Under the pieces are notes generated by a model. The model did not search any database. It was not told where the DNA came from and saw nothing but the letters and a program-made list of their open reading frames with translations. Positions 1 through 8,271 of a stretch of 57,456 bases of DNA are shown piece after piece. The stretch's first letter is position 1. The number at the start of each line of letters is the position of its first letter. The stretch lies in contig JARGFI010000013.1 in NCBI GenBank assembly GCA_029210745.1, positions 1 through 57,456 of the forward strand. The letters are read 5' to 3'. This DNA comes from Desulfuromonadales bacterium. GTDB lineage: Bacteria > Desulfobacterota > Desulfuromonadia > Desulfuromonadales > JAHYIW01. The position numbers were made by a program, and so were the translations under genes.

Positions 1-114
1 CATAAAACTGGCGTTATATCATACACTTGGTGGTTTACCTGAACCGGAGGTAACCCACAGATTCTGCGGATGAACCGCAAATGCAAGCCTTTATATCTAC
101 AACATCCTTGAATC
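1..114. other. Edge region with two small hairpins, no gene assigned
   Basis: No convincing gene is visible here. Two short perfect hairpins occur: TTACCT/AGGTAA at about 37-55 and TGCGG/CCGCA at 67-81. A strong terminator follows directly. One plus-strand frame stays open from the edge to a stop near position 73, so this could be the last codons of an upstream gene. Alternatively it could be the 3' part of a structured RNA. The window is cut too close to decide. Confidence 0.3.
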
Positions 115-160
115 GACCCCGGCGTTCTCCCCTTTACTTACGCCCGGGGTCATTTTTTTA
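115..160 (+). terminator. Rho-independent terminator
   Basis: The stem pairs GACCCCGGCG (115-124) with CGCCCGGGGTC (141-151), with one bulged base, and is followed by a run of seven T. It must end a plus-strand transcript whose body lies mostly left of the window. The MFS gene starts about 35 bp downstream. Confidence 0.8.
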
Positions 161-196
161 TGCAGCAGCCCCCCTCCCCTGTGCCACGAGTCAACA

Positions 197-1498
197 ATGA
201 AAACACGCCCCCCTGCGGAACGCCGCCAAATCCGCGCGAGGATCAGCTGGTGCCTCTACGATTGGGCTAATTCGGCCTTTGCCACGATAATCCTTGCGGC
301 GGTTCTGCCGGTCTATTTTGCTTCTCTGGTTCCTGAAGAGGGGGCCGCCCTTGCGGGGAAAATCAATATTCCGGCGACAGCGTTCTGGGGGTACAGCGTA
401 GCCCTTTCAATGCTTATTGTGGCGCTGGTCGCCGCGCCCCTCGGGGCGCTGGCGGACCGTCATGGTTACCGCGTACGCCTGCTCCGTCTGTTTTGTGTAT
501 GCGGCTCAATTGCAACGGCAACGCTCTTTATGACCGGACCGGGAAGCTACTTGCTGGCCGCTGCCCTCTTTATTATCGGCAACATCTCTTTTGCGGGGGG
601 GAATATATTCTATAACGCATTGCTCCCCACGCTGGTTGCTCCGGGGGAAAAGGACATCAACCGACTCTCATCTTACGGTTTTGCCAGCGGCTACCTGGGC
701 GGAGGGCTGGCACTGCTGCTGGTATTCATTTTGATTCAACGCGGAGAGTGGTTCGGGATTGGTGATCCGGCACTGGCGGCGCGGATCGGTTTTCTGCTTA
801 CCGGGGGGTGGTGGCTGATCTTTGCCCTGCCCTGCCTGCTCCTGATCGACGAGCCCCCGCTCAGGGCGCAAAAAAACAGTCATCCGGGATGGCACGAGAG
901 TTTCCGTCAGTTACGCCGTTATCCTGATTTACTGCGTTTTTTACTGGCTTTTTTGCTCTACAATGACGGGATCCAGACAATTATCGCGGTATCGGCAATC
1001 TTTGCCCGCGAGGAGCTGGGACTGTCGACCGGAACGATCCTCGGCTGTTTCCTGATGATTCAGTTCGTCGCCATGCCCGGTTCATTAATCTTCGGTAAGC
1101 TGGCGACAAAAATCGGCTCCAAATGGACAATTATCTTCAGCCTGGTGATTTTTACCGGGATCGGTTGTTACGCGGCGGTACTGCGCAGCGCGACAGAATT
1201 CTGGATCCTTGGCTTTTTGGTCGCGCTGGTGCTGGGCGGCAGCCAGGCGATCAGTCGCTCATTCTTTGCAACGATGACACCGCCCGGACGACAGGCCGAA
1301 TTTTTCGGGTTCTATGCCATCAGCTCCAAATTCGCGTCGATCTTCGGGCCGCTGATCTTCGCTTTGATCATCGACCTGAGCGGTTCGAACCGCTGGGCCA
1401 TCTTTTCACTTATCGGCTTTTTTCTCGTCGGCGGTGCGCTGCTGATGACCGTCAATCCGCAACGGGCGACCAGGGCACTTTCTGACGCCCGAGATTGA
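197..1498 (+). CDS. MFS transporter, UMF1 (Atg22-like) family
   Basis: This is a 433-residue integral membrane protein with about twelve hydrophobic segments. The N-terminal CLYDWANSAFATI stretch (residues 19-31) matches the YDWANSAF signature of the UMF1 branch of the major facilitator superfamily, which is related to yeast Atg22 vacuolar effluxers. The internal loop at about residues 220-240 is charged, as expected between the two six-helix halves. The substrate is not predictable from sequence; members are usually annotated as putative effluxers. The start at 197 has only a weak Shine-Dalgarno site. The last 47 bp overlap the 3' end of the convergent phosphofructokinase gene, so there is no room for a terminator between them. 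Confidence 0.9.
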   Translation: MKTRPPAERRQIRARISWCLYDWANSAFATIILAAVLPVYFASLVPEEGAALAGKINIPATAFWGYSVALSMLIVALVAAPLGALADRHGYRVRLLRLFCVCGSIATATLFMTGPGSYLLAAALFIIGNISFAGGNIFYNALLPTLVAPGEKDINRLSSYGFASGYLGGGLALLLVFILIQRGEWFGIGDPALAARIGFLLTGGWWLIFALPCLLLIDEPPLRAQKNSHPGWHESFRQLRRYPDLLRFLLAFLLYNDGIQTIIAVSAIFAREELGLSTGTILGCFLMIQFVAMPGSLIFGKLATKIGSKWTIIFSLVIFTGIGCYAAVLRSATEFWILGFLVALVLGGSQAISRSFFATMTPPGRQAEFFGFYAISSKFASIFGPLIFALIIDLSGSNRWAIFSLIGFFLVGGALLMTVNPQRATRALSDARD

Positions 1499-2570
1499 TC
1501 CCCAGTTGCTCGGCGGTGGCGACCAGATTACCCCGTGGATCGACCTGATTAGGCTGACCGACCGCCGCTGCAAGGGAAACCGAGACGATATCTCTCCCGC
1601 GCAAGGCGCACATCCGCCCGAACTGCTGTGCGGCGATCATTTCCACCGCATAAACCCCGAAGCGTGAACCGAGGATGCGATCGAACGATGACGGTGAACC
1701 GCCGCGCTGTAAATGTCCCAGCACCACGGTGCGCGTTTCCATCGCCATGCACTGACCAACCTGCTGCGCCACATAGGCGCCGATCCCGCCCAGCCGTTCG
1801 ACGCCAAGATTCTCCGCGGCACTCTTGACGACCACTTTTTCTCCCGCAAGCGGAGTCGCTCCTTCGGCGACAACGATGATTGAGAAGCGACGGCCACGTT
1901 CCCGCCGTGCCCGCATTGCGGCGCAGACGGCAGAGAAATCGATCGGGATTTCCGGAATCAGGATCACATCGGCCCCTCCGGCAATCCCCGCCTCCAGTGC
2001 AATCCAGCCGGCATCGCGCCCCATGACTTCGACGACCAGCGCACGATGATGACTTTCAGCCGTCGTATGCAGGCGATCAAGCGCCTCCATCACCACTTCG
2101 ACAGCGGTATTGTAGCCGAAGGTGACATCGGTCGCGGAGAGATCATTATCGATCGTCTTCGGAATCCCGACCACCGGCAATCCTTTGGCATAAAGTTGAT
2201 TGGCGATTTTCAGGGTACCATCGCCACCGACCGCAATCAGGGCATCAATCCCGGCTTTTTTAAAATTGGCGATCACGCTGTCGGAGAGATCTTCCTGAAC
2301 GATCTGTCCGTCTCGCTCAACCGGAAAGCTGAACGGGTTGCCACGATTGGAGGTGCCGATAATCGTCCCGCCGCGAGGCAAGATGCCACCGATTTGCGGC
2401 AGGTTCAGTTCGACCGTTTGCAGTTCACCGACCAACCCTTCAAAGCCGTCGCGAATCCCGACGACCCGCCAGTCATGGGTGAAGATTGCCGAACGCACCA
2501 CCCCGCGAATCACCGCATTGAGGCCGGGGCAGTCGCCCCCACCCGTCAAAATCCCGATTGTCTTGCTCAT
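1452..2570 (-). CDS. pfkA: 6-phosphofructokinase
   Basis: The protein phosphorylates fructose 6-phosphate to the 1,6-bisphosphate in glycolysis. At 372 residues it fits the bacterial PFK-A fold. Visible motifs are GGGDCPGLN (10-18), GGDGT (115-119), PKTIDND (137-143) and MGRDAGW (183-189). Gly in GGDG is the ATP-type residue, while Lys in PKTIDND is shared with PPi-dependent enzymes. This mixed G/K combination is known from the 'group III' ATP-PFKs, so ATP use is likely but not certain. An AAGGAG site lies six bases before the ATG. The gene overlaps the convergent MFS gene by 47 bp at the 3' end and is otherwise monocistronic. Confidence 0.95.
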   Translation of the reverse strand: MSKTIGILTGGGDCPGLNAVIRGVVRSAIFTHDWRVVGIRDGFEGLVGELQTVELNLPQIGGILPRGGTIIGTSNRGNPFSFPVERDGQIVQEDLSDSVIANFKKAGIDALIAVGGDGTLKIANQLYAKGLPVVGIPKTIDNDLSATDVTFGYNTAVEVVMEALDRLHTTAESHHRALVVEVMGRDAGWIALEAGIAGGADVILIPEIPIDFSAVCAAMRARRERGRRFSIIVVAEGATPLAGEKVVVKSAAENLGVERLGGIGAYVAQQVGQCMAMETRTVVLGHLQRGGSPSSFDRILGSRFGVYAVEMIAAQQFGRMCALRGRDIVSVSLAAAVGQPNQVDPRGNLVATAEQLGINLGRQKVPWSPVAD

Positions 2571-2681
2571 CGTCTTCTCCTTAAAATTGTTATATATTCA
2601 ATGGGTACATCACTAGCGGAGTTTATTTCGGTTTTCGGTAAATGCGTGAGTGGTATCGTAACATATTGCGGGGAGATTGAA

Positions 2682-2975
2682 ACCCGCCGGTTTATGTTTC
2701 AATCTTCAATGAAAGCTGAAAAGCAACTTCGCGGGTCGCGGCCCGCAGCCGCCTCACTCTTTTGCTGGCCCAAAAGAGTAAGCAGAAAAGGGCCTGCCAT
2801 TGCATGGAGCATGTCGGGTTCGCAGGGTGAGAAATTCAAGGAACGGTGTACGAGGGACACGGTCGATGCGCATCTGCCACGTCTAACGGGGCTGTTCTTT
2901 TCGCCCCGTGCCTGTCGGCATCTTCGTAGTGAACGGGGAATGCTGAATTGAAGCAGTCACGAGACCCGCCGGTTT
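2682..2975. repeat. Putative intergenic repeat element bounded by 12-bp direct repeats
   Basis: The 428-bp gap between pfkA and mtaB (2571-2998) has no credible gene. Within it the 12-mer ACCCGCCGGTTT occurs twice in direct orientation, at 2682-2693 and 2964-2975. They flank about 270 bp that are more GC-rich than the pfkA-proximal side. The enclosed segment has an ACGGGGC/GCCCCGT hairpin near 2885-2912 and an open plus-strand frame that looks like a repeat by-product. The direct repeats suggest an inserted or recombined element, but only one copy is in the window, so its repetitive nature is an inference. Confidence 0.4.
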
Positions 2976-2998
2976 TGTCTTCCGACAAATCAACGAGT

Positions 2999-4294
2999 TT
3001 ACGAGTCAACCAGCGTCCCGCGCAGCAGCTCTCCATCAACCCCGTCAATTCGAACTATAACCGCCCGTCCAACCGACGCATCCCCACCGGCAACGCTCAC
3101 TGACAGGTAATTACGCGACAACCCCTTGCGCAAAGTGCCGCCTTCCACGACCACTTCCAGTTGCGCACCGACAAAACGGGCAGCGTACCGCTGCCAGGAG
3201 CGGTCGCCGAGCTCTCGCAGTTGCGCGGCCCGTTCCTTTTTGACCGCCCCGGAAAGTTGCGCGGGGAGCTGTGCCGCCGGGGTACCGGGGCGACGACTGA
3301 AGGGAAAGACGTGCAGATGTGAAACGGCAAGCGTTTCGATGAACTCAAGGGTGTTGCGATGTTCTGCCGCCGTCTCCCCCGGGAAGCCGCTAATGACATC
3401 GAGGCCAATGGCCGCGTCCGGCAACCGCTCCCGGATCGATGTAATCAGCGCCCGAAATCTGCCGGTGTCATAATGGCGATTCATCCGCCGCAAAATGTTA
3501 TCATCCCCGGATTGCAACGGGATATGGAAGTGTGGACAAATCACCGCAGAGTCAGCGACCAGATCGATCAAAGCGGTAGAAATCTCTGTTGGCTCGATTG
3601 AACCGAGCCGAATGCGGCGCGCATCCGTTTCATCAAGCAGACGTTTCAACAGCTCAACGAGGGTCATATCCGCCGTCAGATCAACGCCATAGCCACCGAT
3701 ATGAATCCCGGTCAGGACGATCTCGGGGTAGCCTTTGGCGGTCAGGGTCCGCACCTGTCTGACGACGTCATCAGCAGGAACCGAACGACTGGCGCCGCGC
3801 GCATAAGGGATGATGCAATAAGAGCAGAAGGCATCACAGCCGTTCTGGATCTGGACAAAGGCGCGGCTGCGATCGGCGAAAGTCGATATTTCGAGGGGTT
3901 GCGCGGTGCCGACGGCACGAATATCGGACACCGCAACGTGCGGTCGGTCTACGCGCAAATGAGCGAGGAAGGCGTTTTTTTCTCCATTGCCAAGGACGAC
4001 TGAGACGCCAGGGAGCGCGGCCAGTTCCTGCGGATTGATTTGCGCATAACAACCGGTGACGACAACGCGACACGCCGGATTGAGGCGCCGGGCGCGGCGA
4101 ATCAGATTGCGTGACTGCGCGTCGGTCGCAGCGGTAACGGTACAGGTATTGACCACCATCAGGTCGGCCCCGGATTCAAATTGCACGGTCGTATAACCGG
4201 CGGCATGGAGCTGCTCTTCGAGCGCAGCGGATTCAAACTGGTTGGTTTTACAACCGAGGGTGGCGATGGCAACCGTCGGACTCACGCGATCCAC
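2999..4294 (-). CDS. mtaB: tRNA (N6-threonylcarbamoyladenosine37-C2) methylthiotransferase MtaB
   Basis: This radical-SAM enzyme converts t6A37 to ms2t6A37 in tRNAs that read ANN codons. The 431 residues show the family order. An N-terminal UPF0004 domain carries cluster-binding Cys15, Cys51 and Cys82. The radical-SAM CX3CX2C motif is Cys153/Cys157/Cys160 (CDAFCSYC). A TRAM-like C-terminal domain follows. TLGCKTNQFE (12-21) is typical of MtaB rather than MiaB. Both candidate starts are GTG: 4294 here, or 4285, which would give a GTGA four-base overlap with the mnmA stop. It is the last gene of the Fe-S/sulfur operon, fitting its need for two [4Fe-4S] clusters and sulfur. Confidence 0.93.
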   Translation of the reverse strand: MDRVSPTVAIATLGCKTNQFESAALEEQLHAAGYTTVQFESGADLMVVNTCTVTAATDAQSRNLIRRARRLNPACRVVVTGCYAQINPQELAALPGVSVVLGNGEKNAFLAHLRVDRPHVAVSDIRAVGTAQPLEISTFADRSRAFVQIQNGCDAFCSYCIIPYARGASRSVPADDVVRQVRTLTAKGYPEIVLTGIHIGGYGVDLTADMTLVELLKRLLDETDARRIRLGSIEPTEISTALIDLVADSAVICPHFHIPLQSGDDNILRRMNRHYDTGRFRALITSIRERLPDAAIGLDVISGFPGETAAEHRNTLEFIETLAVSHLHVFPFSRRPGTPAAQLPAQLSGAVKKERAAQLRELGDRSWQRYAARFVGAQLEVVVEGGTLRKGLSRNYLSVSVAGGDASVGRAVIVRIDGVDGELLRGTLVDS

Positions 4295-5367
4295 CCGCCG
4301 CCGAGGACCCGATCATCGGCATAAAAAACTGCGGCCTGACCGGGGGTGACCCCCTGCTGGGCAACAGCAAAGTGAACCTTGACCTTACCGTCATCAAGGG
4401 GGATCAGCTCGGCCTCGACGCCGGCATGGCGGTAGCGAATCTGGCAGGTACAGCTCAACGTCTTTTGTGGTACGTCGATGAGCCAGTTGACACGATCAAC
4501 CGTGCACGCCATGGTGTCAAGATAGCGACGTTCGCCAACGATCACCCGGCACCGGGCGGCATCGATACCGATCACGTGGAGCGGTTCCCGCCAACTGATC
4601 CCCAACCCTTTCCGTTGGCCGATGGTGTATCGATAAAACCCGTTATGCCGCCCCACAATCGTGCCATCCACGTGGACAATATCCCCGCCCAGGTGTGACA
4701 GATCCTCATGCTCTTCCAGAAAGCGCACATAATCTCCATCCGGAACAAAGCAGATATCCTGACTCTCGGCCTTTTCCGCCACGCGCAGTCCGCAACGAAC
4801 GGCATGAGTCCGCACCTCCGCCTTGGTCATGGTACCAAGGGGGAAGAGCACCAAGGGCAGCTGCTCACGGGTCATCGGGAAAAGAAAGTAGCTCTGATCC
4901 TTGTTCTCATCGAGCCCCCGACGCAGTGCCAGTCTATCCCCTTCCCCGTCGATACGAGCATAGTGACCGGTGGCCAGATAATCGGCGTTCAATTCACGGG
5001 CGCGCCTCAGCAATAATTCAAATTTAAGAATCTGATTGCAGAGCACACAAGGATTCGGCGTTCTCCCGGCCAGATAATCGGCCCGGAACCGATCGATGAC
5101 TTCACGCTGAAAAGCATCTTCAAAATTGACCACGTAAAACGGGATAGCGAGACCTTCGGCAACGCGGCGCGCATCGTGGACATCGTCAGGGGAGCAACAC
5201 GATCCGCAGGCATCGGGATGATTTTCCGCATAGGCGGAGTAATCCCATATCTGCATGGTCATGCCGATCACCTCTGCCCCCTGCTCTTTCAGCAAGGCGG
5301 CGGTGACGGAGGAATCAACACCTCCACTCATTGCCACGACGATTCGTTTCCCGGCGTATCCAGACAT
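4282..5367 (-). CDS. mnmA: tRNA-specific 2-thiouridylase MnmA
   Basis: MnmA thiolates U34 of Lys, Glu and Gln tRNAs using ATP and relayed persulfide sulfur. The P-loop SGGVDSS lies at residues 14-20. The catalytic cysteines are Cys107 in NPCVLCN and Cys206 in SQDICF, numbered from the ATG at 5367. That start gives 361 residues, the usual family length. An in-frame ATG at 5403 would add twelve non-conserved residues, so the downstream start, with an AGGA about 13 bases ahead, is preferred. The CGSCCSPDD stretch (54-62) is a variable metal- or cluster-like motif seen in some members. Its position after iscU suggests IscS as the direct sulfur donor. Confidence 0.95.
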   Translation of the reverse strand: MSGYAGKRIVVAMSGGVDSSVTAALLKEQGAEVIGMTMQIWDYSAYAENHPDACGSCCSPDDVHDARRVAEGLAIPFYVVNFEDAFQREVIDRFRADYLAGRTPNPCVLCNQILKFELLLRRARELNADYLATGHYARIDGEGDRLALRRGLDENKDQSYFLFPMTREQLPLVLFPLGTMTKAEVRTHAVRCGLRVAEKAESQDICFVPDGDYVRFLEEHEDLSHLGGDIVHVDGTIVGRHNGFYRYTIGQRKGLGISWREPLHVIGIDAARCRVIVGERRYLDTMACTVDRVNWLIDVPQKTLSCTCQIRYRHAGVEAELIPLDDGKVKVHFAVAQQGVTPGQAAVFYADDRVLGGGWIA

Positions 5368-5448
5368 TTTCAATGACGATCCTGACGACAAAGGCCGTCG
5401 CATCGCGACAGCCCTTATCTTGAAACTGGTTGAATAAATATGACCTGA

Positions 5449-5814
5449 CTACTTGTTTTCGCGATAGTTCTTAATTGCCTCATGCAAGGCATCCGCAGCC
5501 AGATTCGAGCAGTGAATTTTCTGCGGTGGCAAGCCTTCGAGAGCCTCCTCGACCGCCTTGTTCGTCAATTCCATCGCCTCGTCCAACGTCTTTCCGATCG
5601 CCATTTCAGTGACCATGGAAGAGGTCGCAATGGCGGCACCGCAACCGAACGTCTTGAATTTGACATCGGTGATAACATCATTCTCAATTTTGAGGAAGAT
5701 CTTCATGATATCGCCGCAGGAGGCGTTGCCTACTTCTCCGACACCATCTGCATTTTCGATTTCGCCGACATTGCGGGGGTTGCTGAAGTGATCCATGACT
5801 TTATCAGTATACAT
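5449..5814 (-). CDS. iscU: Iron-sulfur cluster assembly scaffold IscU/NifU-like
   Basis: This cytosolic scaffold builds [2Fe-2S] and [4Fe-4S] clusters with sulfur from IscS. The 121 residues contain the three invariant cysteines, Cys33 (ASCGD), Cys58 (FGCG) and Cys102 (IHCS), with Asp35 and His101 beside them. There is no C-terminal NifU extension. The IscU LPPVK chaperone motif appears as LPPQK (95-99). AAGGAG lies eight bases before the ATG. It sits 22 bp downstream of iscS in the same operon. No hscBA, fdx or iscA follows, so this is a minimal ISC operon. Confidence 0.95.
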   Translation of the reverse strand: MYTDKVMDHFSNPRNVGEIENADGVGEVGNASCGDIMKIFLKIENDVITDVKFKTFGCGAAIATSSMVTEMAIGKTLDEAMELTNKAVEEALEGLPPQKIHCSNLAADALHEAIKNYRENK

Positions 5815-5836
5815 AATATTGGCTCCTTGAATTTTT

Positions 5837-7039
5837 CTATTTCGTTAAAACCGAACAGGTTTCGCAACGATCGGTATGACCACAGTTATACAATGGGCTC
5901 ATATCGCGTAACCGCTGGATCACCGGCGGCAATTTTTCAATCACGTAATCGATATCTTCCGGCGTTGTATCGGTGCCGAGACTAAAGCGCGTGCTCGAAT
6001 GCGCCAGTGACACTTCGACGCACATTGCCCCGAGCACATGGGACGGTTCGAGCGAACCGGAGGTGCATGCTGAACCGGAGGAGGCTGCAATGCCAAGCAT
6101 ATCAAGGTTGAGAAGGATCCCCTCCCCTTCGATATAGGCGAAGCTGACGTTCAACGTGTTCGGCAAACGTTCCGTCGGATGGCCATTGAGCTTGATCTCG
6201 GACACATTGTCAAAGATCCCCTGTTCGAGCCGATCACGCAGTTCTTTTACCCGTCCCCAGACCAGATCAATTTCTTTGCCAGCCAATTCGCACGCCAGCC
6301 CGAGGCCGACGATACCGGCGACGTTGTGGGTCCCCGCACGGCGATGTCGTTCCTGATGCCCCCCATGCATGAAAGGCGTCAGTTTGGTGCCACGGCGGAT
6401 ATAGATCGCGCCGACCCCTTTAGGCGCACCAAGCTTATGGCCGGAGATGACCAGAAGATCGACATTCGCGGTCTGCACATCGACCGGAACCTTACCGACC
6501 GCCTGGACCGCGTCGCTATGAAAACGAATCCCGTGTTTGCGGGCAATCTTGCCGATTTCCGCAATCGGATAAAGATTCCCGGTCTCATTGTTCGCCCACA
6601 TGACCGAGATCAACACCGTTCGGTCGGTAATCGCGGCTTCAAGATCAGCGAGATTGAGCATCCCGTCCGCATCAACCGGCAGATACGTGACTGCGTAACC
6701 AGCTTTTTCCAGATAACCACAGGTTTCCAGCACCGCCGGGTGTTCGACCGTCGTGGTGATGATATGATCCCCTTTGTTCTGCAAAGCTTCCATGGTCCCT
6801 TTCAGGGCCATATTGTCCCCTTCGCTGCCGCATGAAGTGAAAACTATTTCCGCCGGTGAACAATTGATCAGGGCGGCCACTTGCTCACGCGCTTTTTCAA
6901 TGGCTCCGGTCACGGCACGACCTGCCCAGTGCACGCTGGAGGGGTTACCGAATTGTTCTTTGTAAAAAGGCAGGATCGCCTCAAGAACTTCCGGCCGCAC
7001 CCGGGTTGTTGCATTATTATCAAGATATATTTGTCTCAC
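5837..7039 (-). CDS. iscS: Cysteine desulfurase IscS/NifS
   Basis: This PLP enzyme takes sulfur from cysteine as an enzyme persulfide for IscU and MnmA. It has 400 residues. The PLP lysine is Lys202 in SGHKLGAPKG, His100 stacks on the cofactor, and the persulfide Cys325 lies in SSGSACTSGS. The protein is closer to NifS-type than E. coli IscS in its C-terminal region. It ends unusually, with Cys386, Cys392 and Cys395 in NCGHTDRCETC after the usual MSPLY terminus. The start is GTG and overlaps the iscR stop by four bases (GTGA), so the two genes are translationally coupled. NifS naming is possible, but the operon supports an ISC role. Confidence 0.95.
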   Translation of the reverse strand: MRQIYLDNNATTRVRPEVLEAILPFYKEQFGNPSSVHWAGRAVTGAIEKAREQVAALINCSPAEIVFTSCGSEGDNMALKGTMEALQNKGDHIITTTVEHPAVLETCGYLEKAGYAVTYLPVDADGMLNLADLEAAITDRTVLISVMWANNETGNLYPIAEIGKIARKHGIRFHSDAVQAVGKVPVDVQTANVDLLVISGHKLGAPKGVGAIYIRRGTKLTPFMHGGHQERHRRAGTHNVAGIVGLGLACELAGKEIDLVWGRVKELRDRLEQGIFDNVSEIKLNGHPTERLPNTLNVSFAYIEGEGILLNLDMLGIAASSGSACTSGSLEPSHVLGAMCVEVSLAHSSTRFSLGTDTTPEDIDYVIEKLPPVIQRLRDMSPLYNCGHTDRCETCSVLTK

Positions 7040-7497
7040 CTTACATCCTCCGCCAACTGATTTTCATCCACGCGATCGCGCAGTATGCGGTTTTGTGCAT
7101 CATGTGTCAATTCTTCAAGCGAAATCGCAGCCAGAAACTGCCTGATTTTCTCACCCAGGCCGTGCCACACCGCGTGCGTCACGCATTGATCAACACATGA
7201 GCATGTTCCATCGTCGTCCATACATGAAACCGGCACCAGCGATTCCTCAACACTGTCGATAATCTGATCAACCATGATACGATCAGCTGGTCGGGCCAGC
7301 ACGTAGCCGCCACCGGGGCCACGCACACTGTTGACAATCTCGCCACGCCGCAACTTGACAAAGAGCTGCTCCAGATAGGTCAGGGAGATATTCTCCCGCA
7401 CCGAAATATCCTTGAGAGACATCGGTGTTTCCCCACCGTTAAGGGCAAGACTGACCATGGCGCGCACGGCATATTGTGCTTTGGTTGATAACCGCAT
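7036..7497 (-). CDS. iscR: Fe-S cluster-sensing Rrf2 regulator IscR
   Basis: IscR senses Fe-S supply by holding a [2Fe-2S] cluster and represses its own operon when loaded. The 153-residue protein has the Rrf2 winged helix at the N-terminus. Glu43 lies in YLEQLF, the residue that in E. coli IscR restricts apo-protein binding at type 1 sites. Ligand candidates are Cys92, Cys99, Cys101, Cys105 and His108 in the SCMDDDGTCSCVDQCVTH segment, close to E. coli's Cys92/98/104 and His107. Cys101 is extra. A fitting type 1 box lies at 8247-8271 upstream of cysE, so the regulator is encoded second in the operon it should control. Confidence 0.94.
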   Translation of the reverse strand: MRLSTKAQYAVRAMVSLALNGGETPMSLKDISVRENISLTYLEQLFVKLRRGEIVNSVRGPGGGYVLARPADRIMVDQIIDSVEESLVPVSCMDDDGTCSCVDQCVTHAVWHGLGEKIRQFLAAISLEELTHDAQNRILRDRVDENQLAEDVR

Positions 7498-7502
7498 GAT
7501 AA

Positions 7503-8198
7503 CTACGCGCCCTTCGTTCGTTTTTCATCGAGAGCAGCATGCAGTCGTTCCTGCTCGCTGGTCAGGTTTTTCACCCGTTCTTCAAGGTGTCGTACCTGGT
7601 CAAAAAGACAACTGAAGGCTTTGGCAACCGGGTCAGGAAGATTGCTGTGCTCCAGATCATTCCGCTCCTGCTCAACCTTGTCACCATCAGAGATAACGAC
7701 CCGACCGGGAATACCAACGACGGTTGAGTTGTCCGGAACCTCTTTAACAACAACAGAATTTGAACCGATTTTAGCGTTATCGCCAACCTTGAACGGCCCG
7801 AGAATCTTGGCCCCGGAACCGATGACGACATTGTCTCCCAAAGTCGGGTGACGCTTTTCCTTGGCCCAGGAAGTCCCGCCCAGGGTGACTCCGTGATAGA
7901 GCGTACAGTTGGTGCCAATCTCGGCGGTCTCCCCAATCACAACCCCCATGCCGTGATCGACAAAAAACCCCGGACCGATCTTGGCCCCCGGATGGATCTC
8001 GATCCCGGAAAAGAATCGACCGAGATGCGAAATGAAACGTCCCAGCAGCTTAAAGTCATTTTCCCAGCAAAAATGGGCAATGCGGTAAAAAATCATCGCA
8101 TGAAACCCCGGATAACACAAAACAACCTCAAAAACACTGCGCACTGCCGGGTCACGCTCAAAGACCGCCTTGATATCTTCCTTAAATCGTTTTATCAC
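7503..8198 (-). CDS. cysE: Serine O-acetyltransferase CysE/EpsC
   Basis: CysE makes O-acetylserine from serine and acetyl-CoA, the committed step of cysteine synthesis. An N-terminal helical domain ([12 protein letters not shown]) is followed by a left-handed beta-helix of hexapeptide repeats, with catalytic His in [11 protein letters not shown] and in YHGVTLGG. The start was moved to GTG at 8198 (231 residues, beginning with IKRFKED). A perfect AAGGAGG lies six bases before it, and family members begin at this point. An in-frame ATG at 8267 lies inside the IscR box and promoter. As the first gene of the operon, it couples cysteine supply to the desulfurase IscS. Confidence 0.94.
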   Translation of the reverse strand: MIKRFKEDIKAVFERDPAVRSVFEVVLCYPGFHAMIFYRIAHFCWENDFKLLGRFISHLGRFFSGIEIHPGAKIGPGFFVDHGMGVVIGETAEIGTNCTLYHGVTLGGTSWAKEKRHPTLGDNVVIGSGAKILGPFKVGDNAKIGSNSVVVKEVPDNSTVVGIPGRVVISDGDKVEQERNDLEHSNLPDPVAKAFSCLFDQVRHLEERVKNLTSEQERLHAALDEKRTKGA

Positions 8199-8238
8199 CA
8201 CCAACCTCCTTACCTGAGTAATCATGTCAGTTTTAAGA

Positions 8239-8267
8239 TTGGTAACATACCTGACAGTATGTGTCAA
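8239..8267 (-). promoter_or_regulatory. Probable sigma-70 promoter of the cysE-iscR-iscS-iscU operon
   Basis: A perfect -35 hexamer TTGACA (complement of 8262-8267) is followed after 17 bp by a weak -10, TACCAA (8239-8244). Transcription would start about 30 bp before the cysE GTG. The -35 lies inside the IscR box, the geometry expected for repression. The weak -10 makes the exact start uncertain. Confidence 0.55.
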
Positions 8268-8271
8268 CTAT
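8247..8271 (-). promoter_or_regulatory. Type 1 IscR-binding site
   Basis: Read on the minus strand, the half-sites are ATAGTTGAC and GTCAGGTAT, separated by seven bases. Both fit the E. coli type 1 consensus halves ATASYYGAC and GTCRRSTAT at every position, and the spacer length is identical. The box overlaps the -35 hexamer of the operon that encodes IscR, which argues for cluster-dependent autorepression. Confidence 0.85.

Noticed and set aside
2046-2951. 301-codon plus-strand open frame
   Set aside because: The first half is antisense to pfkA and the rest crosses the repeat-like gap; no ribosome site and no family motif.
8247-8271. Fur box
   Set aside because: The symmetry centre and GTTGAC/GTCAGG halves fit IscR type 1, not the GATAATGAT hexamer array of Fur.
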